DNA of 38,230 nt from Alphaproteobacteria bacterium (GCA_029059055.1 JAIDWS010000018.1:1-38230), one strand, 5' to 3'. Counted from the first letter of the stretch, positions 22,875 through 30,597 are shown. Made by a program: numbers and translations. The notes: generated from the sequence alone by a model not told the origin.

Positions 22875-23555
22875 TTACTTTTCCTTTATTAAATCCGGTC
22901 GACGTTCCTTTGTTATGTCAACCGATTGTTGTTTCCGCCACCGTTCGATATTGCCGTGGTGACCGGACAGCAGGACTTCTGGGACACTGCGTCCACGCCA
23001 TACTGACGGGCGGGTATATAACGGCCATTCCAACCCCCCGATTTCGAAACTTTCATTTGCGGTGGTTTCCGTACCACCATGGACCACATTATCCATCACG
23101 CGAACGCAACTGTCAACAAAAACCTGGGCGGCGATTTCACCCCCCGACAGGATATAGTCCCCAATGGATAATTCCATTATATCATATTCATCAATGATTC
23201 GCTGATCAATTCCTTCGTACCGGCCACACAACAGGGTATACGTCGCATCCGGCATCGCGGCAAATTCACGAACCATTTTTTGATCCAAACGCGGTCCGCG
23301 GGGCGAAAAATAGATGATTTTTCCCGGATTTTTAATGGAATCCAATGCCGCCCCCAGACAATCGGGCCGCATTACCATCCCGGCCCCGCCACCAAATTGG
23401 GTGTCATCGACACTGCCATAATTATTGATGGCAAAATCGCGGATATTGATAACATCGCACGACCAGATTCCCCGTTCCAATGCGCGTCCGACAACCCCGC
23501 CGGCCAACGTCCCGGGAAACATTTCTGGAAAAATGGTCAGAATGTTAAAGTGCAT
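22875..23555 (-). CDS. trmD: tRNA (guanine37-N1)-methyltransferase
   Basis: TrmD methylates G37 of tRNAs with G36, which protects against frameshifting. It is a SPOUT trefoil-knot enzyme; [13 protein letters not shown] and [16 protein letters not shown] form the SAM-binding knot, and the C-terminal part ([24 protein letters not shown]) is the tRNA-binding domain. At 226 aa it is normal. The stop is 1 nt before the rplS start region. Confidence 0.97.
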   Translation of the reverse strand: MHFNILTIFPEMFPGTLAGGVVGRALERGIWSCDVINIRDFAINNYGSVDDTQFGGGAGMVMRPDCLGAALDSIKNPGKIIYFSPRGPRLDQKMVREFAAMPDATYTLLCGRYEGIDQRIIDEYDIMELSIGDYILSGGEIAAQVFVDSCVRVMDNVVHGGTETTANESFEIGGLEWPLYTRPSVWRGRSVPEVLLSGHHGNIERWRKQQSVDITKERRPDLIKEK

Positions 23556-23566
23556 GTTGCCATATC

Positions 23567-23830
23567 TTATCTGTGGCGGATTCGTCCCGCATTAAATATA
23601 CATTCGTTGCAAATTTCAACGGCATCAGAATACATATCCCACGCCGACGTCCCCACGCACGATGTCAAACGTCCGTCCAGAACCCCATTGCACGTCACCG
23701 CAGAATATTGGATACACGGATTGTGGTCCGCCATATTGTGCAACGGGCACCGCGACACAGGATTTACACACGTAATCACAACGTCTTGGCTCATGACAAC
23801 GATTGAACTGTTTGGTTTATTGGATGACAT
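23567..23830 (-). CDS. Small Cys-rich protein inserted between rimM and trmD
   Basis: Unknown. The 87-aa product has seven cysteines (21, 28, 39, 47, 58, 74, 77), including a CNEC pair and C-PLHN, so metal binding is possible, but a sevenfold odd count and no fixed spacing make a known zinc ribbon unlikely. There is no signal peptide. It starts 12 nt after the rimM stop and ends 11 nt before trmD, all on one strand, with AAGG about 9 nt before the ATG. The position within a conserved translation operon argues that it is a real gene. Confidence 0.65.
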   Translation of the reverse strand: MSSNKPNSSIVVMSQDVVITCVNPVSRCPLHNMADHNPCIQYSAVTCNGVLDGRLTSCVGTSAWDMYSDAVEICNECIFNAGRIRHR

Positions 23831-23841
23831 TAAAAATAACC

Positions 23842-24291
23842 TTATTTAACAACAATCCGACGGGCGACCACATCAACATCGGCACCGGCAAACGGCACCA
23901 TGTCACCACCGGCGATATCCAAAACATCCCCGGCGCCAAAATTATATACGGCATCAACCGTCCCCAGAACGGTATCCCCACGCACGACCTGCATCCCGAT
24001 TAAATCCGTCTGATAAAACTGACCATCGGGCAGGGCCGGCAACGCATCACGCATAATATACAATTCTGTTCCGCGCAAACTTTCCGCGGCATTGCGGTCG
24101 GTCACACCATCAATTTCACAAATGGCGACACCACGCCCCGCCGCACGGACAAAGCGCAATTTTACATCGACAATGGGCAACGTCGCCAAATCCGCCGGCG
24201 TTTCCGTAAAGGTTTGGACGCGAACCTGGCCCCGAATCCCCTGGGGGGCGACGATTTTTCCGACCAAGATTTTATCGTTGCTGCTGTTCAT
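23842..24291 (-). CDS. rimM: Ribosome maturation factor RimM
   Basis: RimM binds uS19 and helps 30S head maturation. The N-terminal domain (LVGKIVAPQGIRGQVRVQTFTE) and the PRC-barrel (FYQTDLIGMQVVRGDTVLGTVDAVYNFGAGDVLDI, read in parts) are both present, and the C terminus VPFAGADVDVVARRIVV is standard. At 149 aa it is compact. Third step of the rpsP operon order. Confidence 0.94.
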   Translation of the reverse strand: MNSSNDKILVGKIVAPQGIRGQVRVQTFTETPADLATLPIVDVKLRFVRAAGRGVAICEIDGVTDRNAAESLRGTELYIMRDALPALPDGQFYQTDLIGMQVVRGDTVLGTVDAVYNFGAGDVLDIAGGDMVPFAGADVDVVARRIVVK

Positions 24292-24326
24292 ATAGACATA
24301 TCCCGTTAATGGGTCGACATCAGATA

Positions 24327-24356
24327 AAATTACCCAGGCGAACCCGGGTAATTTTT
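24327..24356 (-). terminator. Hairpin between rpsP and rimM
   Basis: On the minus strand ATTACCC and GGGTAATTTTAT pair over a GC-rich loop, with T-rich sequence after the stem. It could partially terminate transcription after rpsP, so that S16 is made in excess of RimM and TrmD. Confidence 0.5.
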
Positions 24357-24361
24357 ACAGA

Positions 24362-24781
24362 TTATTCCGCGGATTCTGCCGGGGTTTCGGCTTCGGCCTG
24401 GGCGGCAGCTTCTGCGGCGGCCTTTTCTTCGGCGATTTTCGCCAATTTGGCTTCTTTGTCTTTGATCTTCATCTGGGTCTTTTCAGACTGCAAATGTTTT
24501 TTGGTCTGAACCGGAATTGCCTTTTTCGCAACCAGGCCCGCATTCGCCAAGAATTTATAAACGCGGTCGGACGGCTGGCCCCCCTTGGCCAACCAAGCCT
24601 TGATTTCATCAATTTTCAAAACGACGCGCTTGTCGCTGTCTTTGGCCTGCATCGGGTCGTATTTACCCACTGTTTCCAATACGTTACCGGAATTACGCGC
24701 ATTGCGGGAATCCGTCACAACGATGTGATAATACGGACGTTTTTTCGCACCGAAACGTGCCAAACGAATAACTGTTGCCAT
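24362..24781 (-). CDS. rpsP: Small ribosomal subunit protein bS16
   Basis: bS16 has the usual start VIRLARFGAKKRPYYHIVVTDSRNARNSG and then VGKYDP and GAKPSDRV-like QPSDRVYKFL. At 139 aa it is much longer than the 80-90 aa core because of a charged Lys/Glu/Ala tail (from about LQSEKTQMKIK), a feature seen in other alphaproteobacteria. AAGGAG precedes the ATG at 24781. Confidence 0.96.
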   Translation of the reverse strand: MATVIRLARFGAKKRPYYHIVVTDSRNARNSGNVLETVGKYDPMQAKDSDKRVVLKIDEIKAWLAKGGQPSDRVYKFLANAGLVAKKAIPVQTKKHLQSEKTQMKIKDKEAKLAKIAEEKAAAEAAAQAEAETPAESAE

Positions 24782-24822
24782 TTTGTTTACTCCTTACTTT
24801 TATTGTTTATTTTTATTTTGTG

Positions 24823-24999
24823 TTAACGGACCCGCTGTCCCAAGACACAGTCCAGGGCAAAAAATCTTTGCTGGGCCGCCTGTAACTTGGCCGCATCCAG
24901 GGGCTTGCCACATTGCAACGCCCGCGCATTACGCACAGCACTGGTCGGTTGCAATAAATCTTCGTAATTTAAACGTAACCAATCATACTTTTTGCTCAT
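24823..24999 (-). CDS. Small hypothetical protein, 58 aa
   Basis: Unknown. Three Met codons occur in a row; the third (24999) lies 7 nt after AAAGG and is my choice, giving MSKKYDWLRLNYEDLLQP at the N terminus. The product is soluble and basic. It lies 41 nt upstream of rpsP on the same strand, so it may head the operon. Confidence 0.55.
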   Translation of the reverse strand: MSKKYDWLRLNYEDLLQPTSAVRNARALQCGKPLDAAKLQAAQQRFFALDCVLGQRVR

Positions 25000-25164
25000 C
25001 ATCATACCTTTATATTTCCGACAAAATGCACACCAAACAATCATCATCAAGAGCGAAACTCGCCGGTTGATGTTCCACACGCATACTGCGAACTGGATGT
25101 ATTATGATGGCAATCTGTGGGATTTGCGGACTTATTATGAATCTTTTTTTGTCAAAAGTCAAAT

Positions 25165-25192
25165 AAAAATCCCCCAACCCGGGGGGATTTTT
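25165..25192 (-). terminator. Terminator after glutamate dehydrogenase
   Basis: AAAAATCCCCC and GGGGGGATTTTT pair around a short ACC loop just beyond the gdh stop. Bases 25000-25164 show no other feature. Confidence 0.8.
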
Positions 25193-25195
25193 GAA

Positions 25196-26449
25196 TCAGC
25201 GCCATCCACGCAGCTGCATCGCGGCCGCAACGCGCCGTATCGAATGCATATATGCCGCTTCGCGCATGGACACATTGTATTCGGTTTTGATTTTATAAAT
25301 CGCATCAAACGCGTTTTTCATGGCGATTTCTTCTTTTTGTTCGACTTCGTCTTCGCCCCAGTAATAGCCATAGCGATTCTGGACCCATTCAAAGTACGAC
25401 ACAGTCACACCACCGGCATTGGCCAAAATATCCGGCACAATCGTGACCCCACGTTCGCCCAAGATTTTTTCACCGTCCAACGTGGTCGGACCGTTTGCCC
25501 CTTCGACAATCAGATTTGTTTTAATCAGCGGGGCCGTTTCCGCATTAATGGTGTTTTCCATCGCGCACGGGGCCAACACATCAACGTCCAATCCCCAGAA
25601 TTGGGTCGCATCGATTTCGGTTGCACCCGGGAATCCCTGGATATTACCATGGTTTTCGGATTTAAATTTCATCAGCGCATCGATATCCAAACCGGATTCG
25701 TTATACAAAATCACGTTCCATTCGGCGATGGCGACAATTTTGGCCCCCATATCGTGCGAACATTTGGCGGTAAAGCTGCCGACGTTACCAAATCCCTGGA
25801 TTGCGATTTTGGCACCACGCATGTCTTTGTTCTGGGTTTTCAATGCTTCGGCGATAACGATGGAAATCCCCAGACCGGTGGCCTTGGTACGGCCCAGACT
25901 GCCGGCCAATTCAACCGGTTTGCCGGTAAATGTGCCGAACGACGCGTCACCGGACAATTTGATGTATTCATCAATCATCCACGCCATGATTTGGCCGTTT
26001 GTGTTAACGTCGGGGGCAGGGACGTCTTTCTTTTCACCCAAAATCGGATAAATGGCGTCGACATACCCGCGGCACAACCGTTCCAGTTCGCCGGTCGACA
26101 GCGTTTTCGGGTCGACGATAATGCCGCCTTTGCCGCCACCATACGGGATGCCGGTAACCGCGCATTTGAACGTCATCCAAATGGACAGCGCAGACACTTC
26201 GTCTTTGGTTACCGCGGTATGGAAACGCACGCCACCCTTGGACGGACCAATGGCCGTGTTGTGCTGGGCGCGATATCCTGTAAAGACACGCACCGACCCA
26301 TCATCCATTTTTACCGGGATGGACACTTCCAGGGTACGTTGCGGATTTTTTAAAATTTCATAGACCTGTGGCGCCAACCCCAATTTATCACAGGCACTTT
26401 TAACACGCTGCTGTGCGGCGACCAAAGGATTCATATTTTCGTTGCTCAT
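25196..26449 (-). CDS. gdhA: Glutamate dehydrogenase (hexameric class)
   Basis: Interconverts glutamate and 2-oxoglutarate plus ammonia with NAD(P). The substrate site is clear: GYRAQHNTAIGPSKGGVRF, SALSIWMTFKCAVTGIPYGGGKGGI with the catalytic Lys region, and APDVNTNGQIMAWMIDEY. The Rossmann domain has IQGFGNVGSFTAK. At 417 aa it resembles the GudB/RocG type. ATG 26449 is chosen because GGAG lies 6 nt upstream; the frame extends to 26653 through the tRNA-Gly gene and must be artefactual there. Cofactor choice cannot be read with confidence. Confidence 0.95.
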   Translation of the reverse strand: MSNENMNPLVAAQQRVKSACDKLGLAPQVYEILKNPQRTLEVSIPVKMDDGSVRVFTGYRAQHNTAIGPSKGGVRFHTAVTKDEVSALSIWMTFKCAVTGIPYGGGKGGIIVDPKTLSTGELERLCRGYVDAIYPILGEKKDVPAPDVNTNGQIMAWMIDEYIKLSGDASFGTFTGKPVELAGSLGRTKATGLGISIVIAEALKTQNKDMRGAKIAIQGFGNVGSFTAKCSHDMGAKIVAIAEWNVILYNESGLDIDALMKFKSENHGNIQGFPGATEIDATQFWGLDVDVLAPCAMENTINAETAPLIKTNLIVEGANGPTTLDGEKILGERGVTIVPDILANAGGVTVSYFEWVQNRYGYYWGEDEVEQKEEIAMKNAFDAIYKIKTEYNVSMREAAYMHSIRRVAAAMQLRGWR

Positions 26450-26578
26450 AATTTTCTCCATGTTGTATAAGCGGAATAAATGTAGGCCCGAAAAAATCAA
26501 AAAGCAACGGAAAAAGTATTGTTGCGATTTATGCTGGACATTTGCGAACAAAAGGTATAAAATCGTGCCGACAGTTTC

Positions 26579-26652
26579 GCGGGCGTGGTATAATGGTAGC
26601 ACGTCAGCTTCCCAAGCTGAAGACGAGGGTTCGATTCCCTTCGCCCGCACCA
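26579..26652 (+). tRNA. tRNA-Gly (anticodon CCC)
   Basis: Acceptor GCGGGCG/CGCCCGC, anticodon stem TCAGC/GCTGA around loop TTCCCAA (anticodon CCC), T-arm GAGGG-TTCGATT-CCC, encoded CCA at 26650-26652. It reads GGG codons. A -10 like box TATAAA lies at about 26555. Its 3' end is repeated at 26798 and, less exactly, at 27146. Confidence 0.96.
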
Positions 26653-26797
26653 AGAATTCAACCGCCCGTGTGGCGGTTTAATTTTTGGCCTGTGGCGATG
26701 GAATTGAACCCGACCAGAGGGTTCGAAAACAAGTAGGCAAGACAAACGAAGTGCTGTCGAGCCGTCACGGTTTCCCCGCAGGCATATAATGCCGAGG
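26653..26797 (+). mobile_element. tRNA-tail element, tRNA-Gly copy (145 bp, no ORF)
   Basis: It starts right after the tRNA CCA with a GC hairpin and T-run (ACCGCC/GGCGGT at about 26661-26685), then contains the 31-nt core at 26718-26748 and the 23-nt core at 26761-26783, both identical to the element after tRNA-Ser (2796-2826 and 2761-2783). It ends GCCGAGGG, joined to a copy of the tRNA-Gly 3' end. It has no credible ORF. Confidence 0.7.
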
Positions 26798-26817
26798 GAT
26801 TCCCTTCGCCCGCACCA
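26798..26817 (+). repeat. Copy of the tRNA-Gly 3' end (20-bp direct repeat)
   Basis: GATTCCCTTCGCCCGCACCA is identical to 26633-26652 of tRNA-Gly. Upstream it reads CGAGGG, so the T-stem 5' strand is also restored but the T-loop bases TTCG are missing, as at the tRNA-Ser locus. Confidence 0.88.
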
Positions 26818-26904
26818 GCCTATGTTCGCAAGCGAACTTCGGCTGGCAAGCCGAGTAAGCGTTGAGAACTGGCTGCCCGCCGGAACAAAGAGCAGGAGGG
26901 CAAC

Positions 26905-27147
26905 ATGTATTATGTCTATATCTTGCAAAGTATATCTCACCCAACCCAATATTATACAGGCATGACATCCGATTTAAAAACGCGGATACAACAACACAAT
27001 CACGGATATGTATCACATACGTCTAAGTTTACACCGTGGAAACTGCTGGCATATTTTGCACTGGACAGTCGCGACAAGGCAGCAAAATTTGAACAGTATT
27101 TGAAATCCGGTTCTGGGCGCGAATTTGCAAAAAAGCATTTTCGCTGA
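26905..27147 (+). CDS. Single-domain GIY-YIG endonuclease
   Basis: The 80-aa protein is a complete minimal GIY-YIG nuclease: YYVYIL and YYTGMT supply the two tyrosine strands, LKTRIQQH the catalytic Arg, and KFEQYLKSG the metal-binding Glu. It belongs to the UvrC-like/UPF0213 single-domain group whose natural role is poorly known. AGGAGG at 26894-26899, the strongest Shine-Dalgarno in the window, precedes the ATG by 5 nt and sets the gene apart from its neighbours. The TGA stop overlaps the first base pair of a copy of the tRNA-Gly 3' end, so the coding region runs precisely to the repeat. I infer it is part of a tRNA-targeting element. Confidence 0.88.
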   Translation: MYYVYILQSISHPTQYYTGMTSDLKTRIQQHNHGYVSHTSKFTPWKLLAYFALDSRDKAAKFEQYLKSGSGREFAKKHFR

Positions 27148-27165
27148 TTCCCTTCGCCTGCACAG
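27146..27165 (+). repeat. Degenerate third copy of the tRNA-Gly 3' end
   Basis: GATTCCCTTCGCCTGCACAG differs from the tRNA end at three positions (C to T at base 14, and CA to AG at the end). It overlaps the stop codon of the GIY-YIG gene. Confidence 0.7.
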
Positions 27166-27175
27166 GCCTGTAAAA

Positions 27176-27203
27176 AAAACGCAGCGGATGCTGCGTTTTT
27201 TTC
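27176..27203. terminator. Bidirectional terminator
   Basis: AAAACGCAGC and GCTGCGTTTT pair around GGAT, followed by more T. It separates the GIY-YIG unit from the TM2 gene. Confidence 0.85.
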
Positions 27204-27608
27204 TTATTTAGCCTTTTTCTTGGCCGGTTTCGATTTCGGGGCGGATTTTTTAACCACCGGGGCCGGGATATCCACAACCGGGCTGTGCGCGGCGGCAATT
27301 TTATTGACATACGCGTCATCGCCGGCATGAACCAACAAAATCACCCAATCCACAAAATTCCAAATCGCCGTCACCAGCATCCCGACAATTGTACATGTCA
27401 AAATCGTCATCACGACCGCCGATGCCGTCTGGCGCAGATAGTAACGATGCGCACCAATCATCCCCAAGAACCAGCACAGCAAGAACGCAATCCACCATTT
27501 CTTTTCGCCGGCCGCCGGATTTACGCGGTTCGGGGCGCCACATGTCGGACACGCATGGGCAGATTCACTGATTTTCTTGCCACAATCTGTACAATATACC
27601 ATTGCCAT
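27204..27608 (-). CDS. Zinc-ribbon plus TM2-domain membrane protein
   Basis: A 134-aa protein with an N-terminal zinc ribbon (CTDCGKK...CPTCGAPN) followed by a TM2 domain: two membrane helices (WWIAFLLCWFLGMIGAHRYYL and VVMTILTCTIVGMLVTAIWNFVDWVILL, in parts) joined by the short Gly/Asp-type turn GAHRYY. The tail is Lys/Ala/Pro-rich. The family is widespread and of unknown function. AAGGA lies before ATG 27608; ATG 27602 (MVYC) is also possible. Confidence 0.88.
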   Translation of the reverse strand: MAMVYCTDCGKKISESAHACPTCGAPNRVNPAAGEKKWWIAFLLCWFLGMIGAHRYYLRQTASAVVMTILTCTIVGMLVTAIWNFVDWVILLVHAGDDAYVNKIAAAHSPVVDIPAPVVKKSAPKSKPAKKKAK

Positions 27609-27666
27609 TTTTATTCCTTTTGTTTTATGACGGATGCCATTTTACCACCATGTGGGATTTTTTACC

Positions 27667-27693
27667 ACAAAAAAACATGGGGCCGTCGCCCCA
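27667..27693 (-). terminator. Terminator after the HNH nuclease gene
   Basis: On the minus strand ACATGGGGC and GCCCCATGT pair around GACG, followed by a run of T. Confidence 0.8.
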
Positions 27694-27700
27694 TGTCATA

Positions 27701-28132
27701 TCAACGCTTTTTACCACGCCGGTCGATAAATCCCATTTCCGCAATCTGATGCGGTTTCAAATGTGTGACTTTACGATTTTTCTTTTTCTTGCGCTTTTCT
27801 TTGCGTGCAATCAGTTCAATGCGAACCTCGGTCGTGATTGTATATTCGGTATCAAAATATTGTTCTTGGACAATATCAGATTTTGCTTCGTTACATACGC
27901 GATGCATCGGTTGCATGTTCCGGATATCATGACTGCCGCCGCGGGATGCCGGATAAATATGGTCCCACGAAAAATCTTGCATGGTTGTAATCGGCTGGTG
28001 ACAGGCCGGACAAATCGGATATTTGCCACATGCAATCATCATGCGATACAGTTCTTTGACCTGGTGCTTGTTCAATTTGTCCGCACAGGCAGCCAAACTG
28101 AGTATCAATTTTTTAATATCTTCGGGACGCAT
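27701..28132 (-). CDS. HNH endonuclease
   Basis: The 143-aa protein has a classical HNH site: CPACHQ as first zinc pair, DHIYPASRGGSHDIRNMQPMHRVCNEAK (shown in parts) with the catalytic His in SWDHIYP, the Asn in RNMQ and the last His/Cys pair. The C-terminal part is strongly basic (KEKRKKKKNRK), suited to nucleic acid binding. It follows the LysM gene by 5 nt on the same strand. HNH enzymes of this size are found in defence, phage and host genes; nothing here tells which. Confidence 0.85.
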   Translation of the reverse strand: MRPEDIKKLILSLAACADKLNKHQVKELYRMMIACGKYPICPACHQPITTMQDFSWDHIYPASRGGSHDIRNMQPMHRVCNEAKSDIVQEQYFDTEYTITTEVRIELIARKEKRKKKKNRKVTHLKPHQIAEMGFIDRRGKKR

Positions 28133-28137
28133 GGTTC

Positions 28138-29298
28138 TTATTCTTCCACTGGGATTTGCAGAATTTGTTTCGGAAAAATCAAATTCGGGTTTTCAATATT
28201 GTTGCGTTCGGCAATAATGCTGAACAATACACCACGACGCAGGAAATTGCGCGCAATAATCCACAAACAATCCCCGCGACGCACGGTATAGAATGTATCA
28301 CTGTCGCCGGTGGGTTGGGGCATGGTGAATTTATGGGTTATGGTTGCGACCGCGCGTCCATCCCCATCATGCAAACGCACCGCCAATTCATATTCATTTC
28401 CGGGAACCAACGCATCAACATCCGCCCCCAAACCAAAATGTTTGTGGTCAGACACACGGGCAAAACCCAAATACCGGTCATTCAGTGTCAACGACACGCG
28501 CAGACGCGGCAACGCATCACCCGTCACAACAATGCGTCCATTGTCCAGATAATCAATCTTGGACACGACCAAATCGCCATCCACCAATTTCGGCGCCTGT
28601 AACAGGGTGCTGCCGTCTTTGGTCATTAACAGGGAAACAGAATTTTTATACCCGTGCGGGGACACGTACAAAAAAACCTGGTCATCGGATTTGACATCCG
28701 GGTCGGTCCCAATCAGTGACACTGTGTAATTGCCCGGGGCCAATGCGCGTGTCGGCGCATACACAAATTCACCACGGGAATCCGTACGTTCGGTCGCGAC
28801 AATTTTACCGTTCATCACAATGGAAATATTTTGATGCGCCAACCACCGGCCCGCCACAACAACGGCACCACTGCGGTCAATACGAACAATATCGAATGTG
28901 GGAACGGACACTTCACGTGGGACCGCCTGGACCACCGGTTCCGGGACCGCCGGCACAACAACAACCGCAGGGGCACTGGTACGAATAAACGCCACCCAAA
29001 CTGCGACAAAGATAACCACCAACGCGCACACAATCGGGAACCAATACGCACGCCATACACTGCGGTTTTTCTGTTCAGACGCAGTGACCGTCGGATTTGA
29101 CGCACCGTCAACGGTGGCACTGTTCTTTTTGGCCGGATTTGGTTTGGCAAACACATTCAAACTGTGGAAAAAGCGGCTGGCAAACGTGCGACGCTGTTCC
29201 ATCCATGTGTTTTGACGCGCGATGGCGTCTTCGATAATAGAATCTGTGGACCGTTTGGTTTTGCCCATATTGCTGGATTTTGTGCTCTTTTTGGCCAT
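28138..29298 (-). CDS. Membrane-anchored LysM-domain protein
   Basis: A 386-aa envelope protein with a charged cytoplasmic N terminus, one membrane span (about residues 82-105, YWFPIVCALVVIFVAVWVAF), a Pro/Val-rich linker, two or more Ig-like beta-domains (about 130-320), and a C-terminal LysM domain (YTVRRGDCLWIIARNFL, NNIENPNLIFPKQIL). It most likely binds peptidoglycan from the inner membrane. GGGGAG precedes the ATG at 29298 and a TATAAC box lies about 24 nt upstream, so this gene has a normal leader. Confidence 0.88.
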   Translation of the reverse strand: MAKKSTKSSNMGKTKRSTDSIIEDAIARQNTWMEQRRTFASRFFHSLNVFAKPNPAKKNSATVDGASNPTVTASEQKNRSVWRAYWFPIVCALVVIFVAVWVAFIRTSAPAVVVVPAVPEPVVQAVPREVSVPTFDIVRIDRSGAVVVAGRWLAHQNISIVMNGKIVATERTDSRGEFVYAPTRALAPGNYTVSLIGTDPDVKSDDQVFLYVSPHGYKNSVSLLMTKDGSTLLQAPKLVDGDLVVSKIDYLDNGRIVVTGDALPRLRVSLTLNDRYLGFARVSDHKHFGLGADVDALVPGNEYELAVRLHDGDGRAVATITHKFTMPQPTGDSDTFYTVRRGDCLWIIARNFLRRGVLFSIIAERNNIENPNLIFPKQILQIPVEE

Positions 29299-29445
29299 TG
29301 TGCGAACTCCCCGGTTATATCGGATTGGACTTTTTGATTAATTTAGACAAATTATTCCAAAAAATATTTCTTTGTCAACTTAATTTGTGATATAATCGCA
29401 TGGCGAAATTCAAAAACAAATATTCAAAAAGGAAAGGAATATCAT

Positions 29446-30525
29446 ATGAAAAGAATTGGTATCATGACCACGGGGGGGGACTGTTCGGGATTGAACACGG
29501 TTCTGCAACGCGTCGTGGTTGGTGCAACACTGCGCGGATGGGACGTTATCGGAATTTGCGATGGGACGGACGGGTTGTATTCCAGACCGGTTAAGGCCAT
29601 TACATTAACCCCGGAAACATTGCCGATTGAATTGGCGCGCATGTCGGGCAGTTATCTGTGCAATGGGCGCGACGGCGTGATGAATTTTGAATCTGCGGCC
29701 GCATGCGGGAAATTGGACGAATTCAAGAAAACCCTGCGCGAAGGTTTGCGCAGCCTGGAATTGGATACGCTGATTATCGTGGGTGGAAATGGTTCATTGT
29801 CGCTGGCGTGGAATAATCATGACATTTATGCCGATGTGAATTTGGTCTGTATCCCGAAAACCATCGATATGGACGTACCGTTGACCGACAACACGATTGG
29901 ATTTGACACCGCCGTGCAACAGTTGGTGGAATATGGCGACCAAATTTTATTAACCGCCCGCAGCCACCACAGATGGTTCGTGATTCAGGCCATGGGGCGC
30001 GATGTCGGCAGTTTGGCCCTGCATGCGGGGGTGGCCCTGGGGACGGACGCGATTTTAATTCCGGAAATCAAATTCGACATGGACACGTTGGTTGAACGCG
30101 TCAAAAACAGCCCGCGCGATTACGGCATCATCATGGTATCCGAAGGTGTATCCGTACGCGGTCATTCCGGCCATCCGGCGGACATCATTTCCCGCGCGTT
30201 AAAAGCGGCCGGTATCACCAACCGCGCATTATTCCCGGAACATATCCAGCGTGCCGGCGACACAATTGCAACAGACCGCATTTTGGCATCATCCATGGCC
30301 GATTGCGCATTGCGTGCGATTGAAAACAAAGAAACATATGTCATGACCGCGATGCAGGATGGCGCATGCAAAACGGTTGCGCTGTCTGAATTCTTTGCGA
30401 ACGGTGCCATTTTGTCGGACCCGCATATTTCCGGCCAACAGGTTTCCAACGCATACGTATCGCCCGACGACCCGTTATTGGCGGTCGCGTCCAATATGGG
30501 CATTTACATTGGCGAAACCAAATAA
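29446..30525 (+). CDS. pfkA: 6-phosphofructokinase with mixed ATP/PPi-type active site
   Basis: Phosphorylates fructose 6-phosphate in glycolysis. GGDCSGLN (10-17) and the catalytic Asp141 in PKTIDMD (137-143) mark the family, with MGRDVGSLALHAG and PEHIQRAGDTIATDRILAS downstream. The donor site mixes types: Gly116 in GGNGS follows the ATP enzymes, but Lys138 (PKTID) follows PPi enzymes, and the usual Asp of GGDGS is Asn115 while PGTIDND Asn is Met142. Donor use (ATP or pyrophosphate) is therefore uncertain. Length 359 aa. The start at 29446 has AAAGGA upstream, after an AT-rich leader from a TATAAT at 29390. Confidence 0.88.
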   Translation: MKRIGIMTTGGDCSGLNTVLQRVVVGATLRGWDVIGICDGTDGLYSRPVKAITLTPETLPIELARMSGSYLCNGRDGVMNFESAAACGKLDEFKKTLREGLRSLELDTLIIVGGNGSLSLAWNNHDIYADVNLVCIPKTIDMDVPLTDNTIGFDTAVQQLVEYGDQILLTARSHHRWFVIQAMGRDVGSLALHAGVALGTDAILIPEIKFDMDTLVERVKNSPRDYGIIMVSEGVSVRGHSGHPADIISRALKAAGITNRALFPEHIQRAGDTIATDRILASSMADCALRAIENKETYVMTAMQDGACKTVALSEFFANGAILSDPHISGQQVSNAYVSPDDPLLAVASNMGIYIGETK

Positions 30526-30531
30526 TAATCG

Positions 30532-30555
30532 GCCCCCAAATGGGGGCTGTTTTTT
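30532..30555 (+). terminator. Terminator after phosphofructokinase
   Basis: GCCCCCA and TGGGGGC pair around AA, followed by TG and six T. Confidence 0.85.
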
Positions 30556-30562
30556 ATTGTGC

Positions 30563-30591
30563 TTGTGTTTATCCGCCAAATCAACTATACT
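30563..30591 (+). promoter_or_regulatory. Promoter of the structured RNA
   Basis: TTGTGT (30563-30568) and TATACT (30586-30591) are 17 nt apart, just after the phosphofructokinase terminator. Start expected near 30598. Confidence 0.6.
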
Positions 30592-30597
30592 GATTTC

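Larger units (their letters stand above)
26818..27165 (+). mobile_element. Second tRNA-bounded unit carrying a GIY-YIG nuclease gene
   Basis: About 330 bp lie between the tRNA-Gly end copies at 26798 and 27146. The 5' part holds short hairpins (GTTCGCAAGCGAAC; CGGCTGGCAAGCCG) and the rest is the nuclease gene. The unit looks like a minimal insertion bounded by target-derived repeats. No integrase is present, so the nuclease is the obvious candidate for driving movement or retention. Confidence 0.55.

Noticed and set aside
24992-26353. Long plus-strand open frame (453 codons) opposite glutamate dehydrogenase
   Set aside because: The minus strand encodes a full conserved enzyme; the plus frame has no recognisable motif.
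26450-26653. N-terminal extension of glutamate dehydrogenase through tRNA-Gly
   Set aside because: The extension is antisense to a tRNA, and a good ribosome site marks ATG 26449 as the start.
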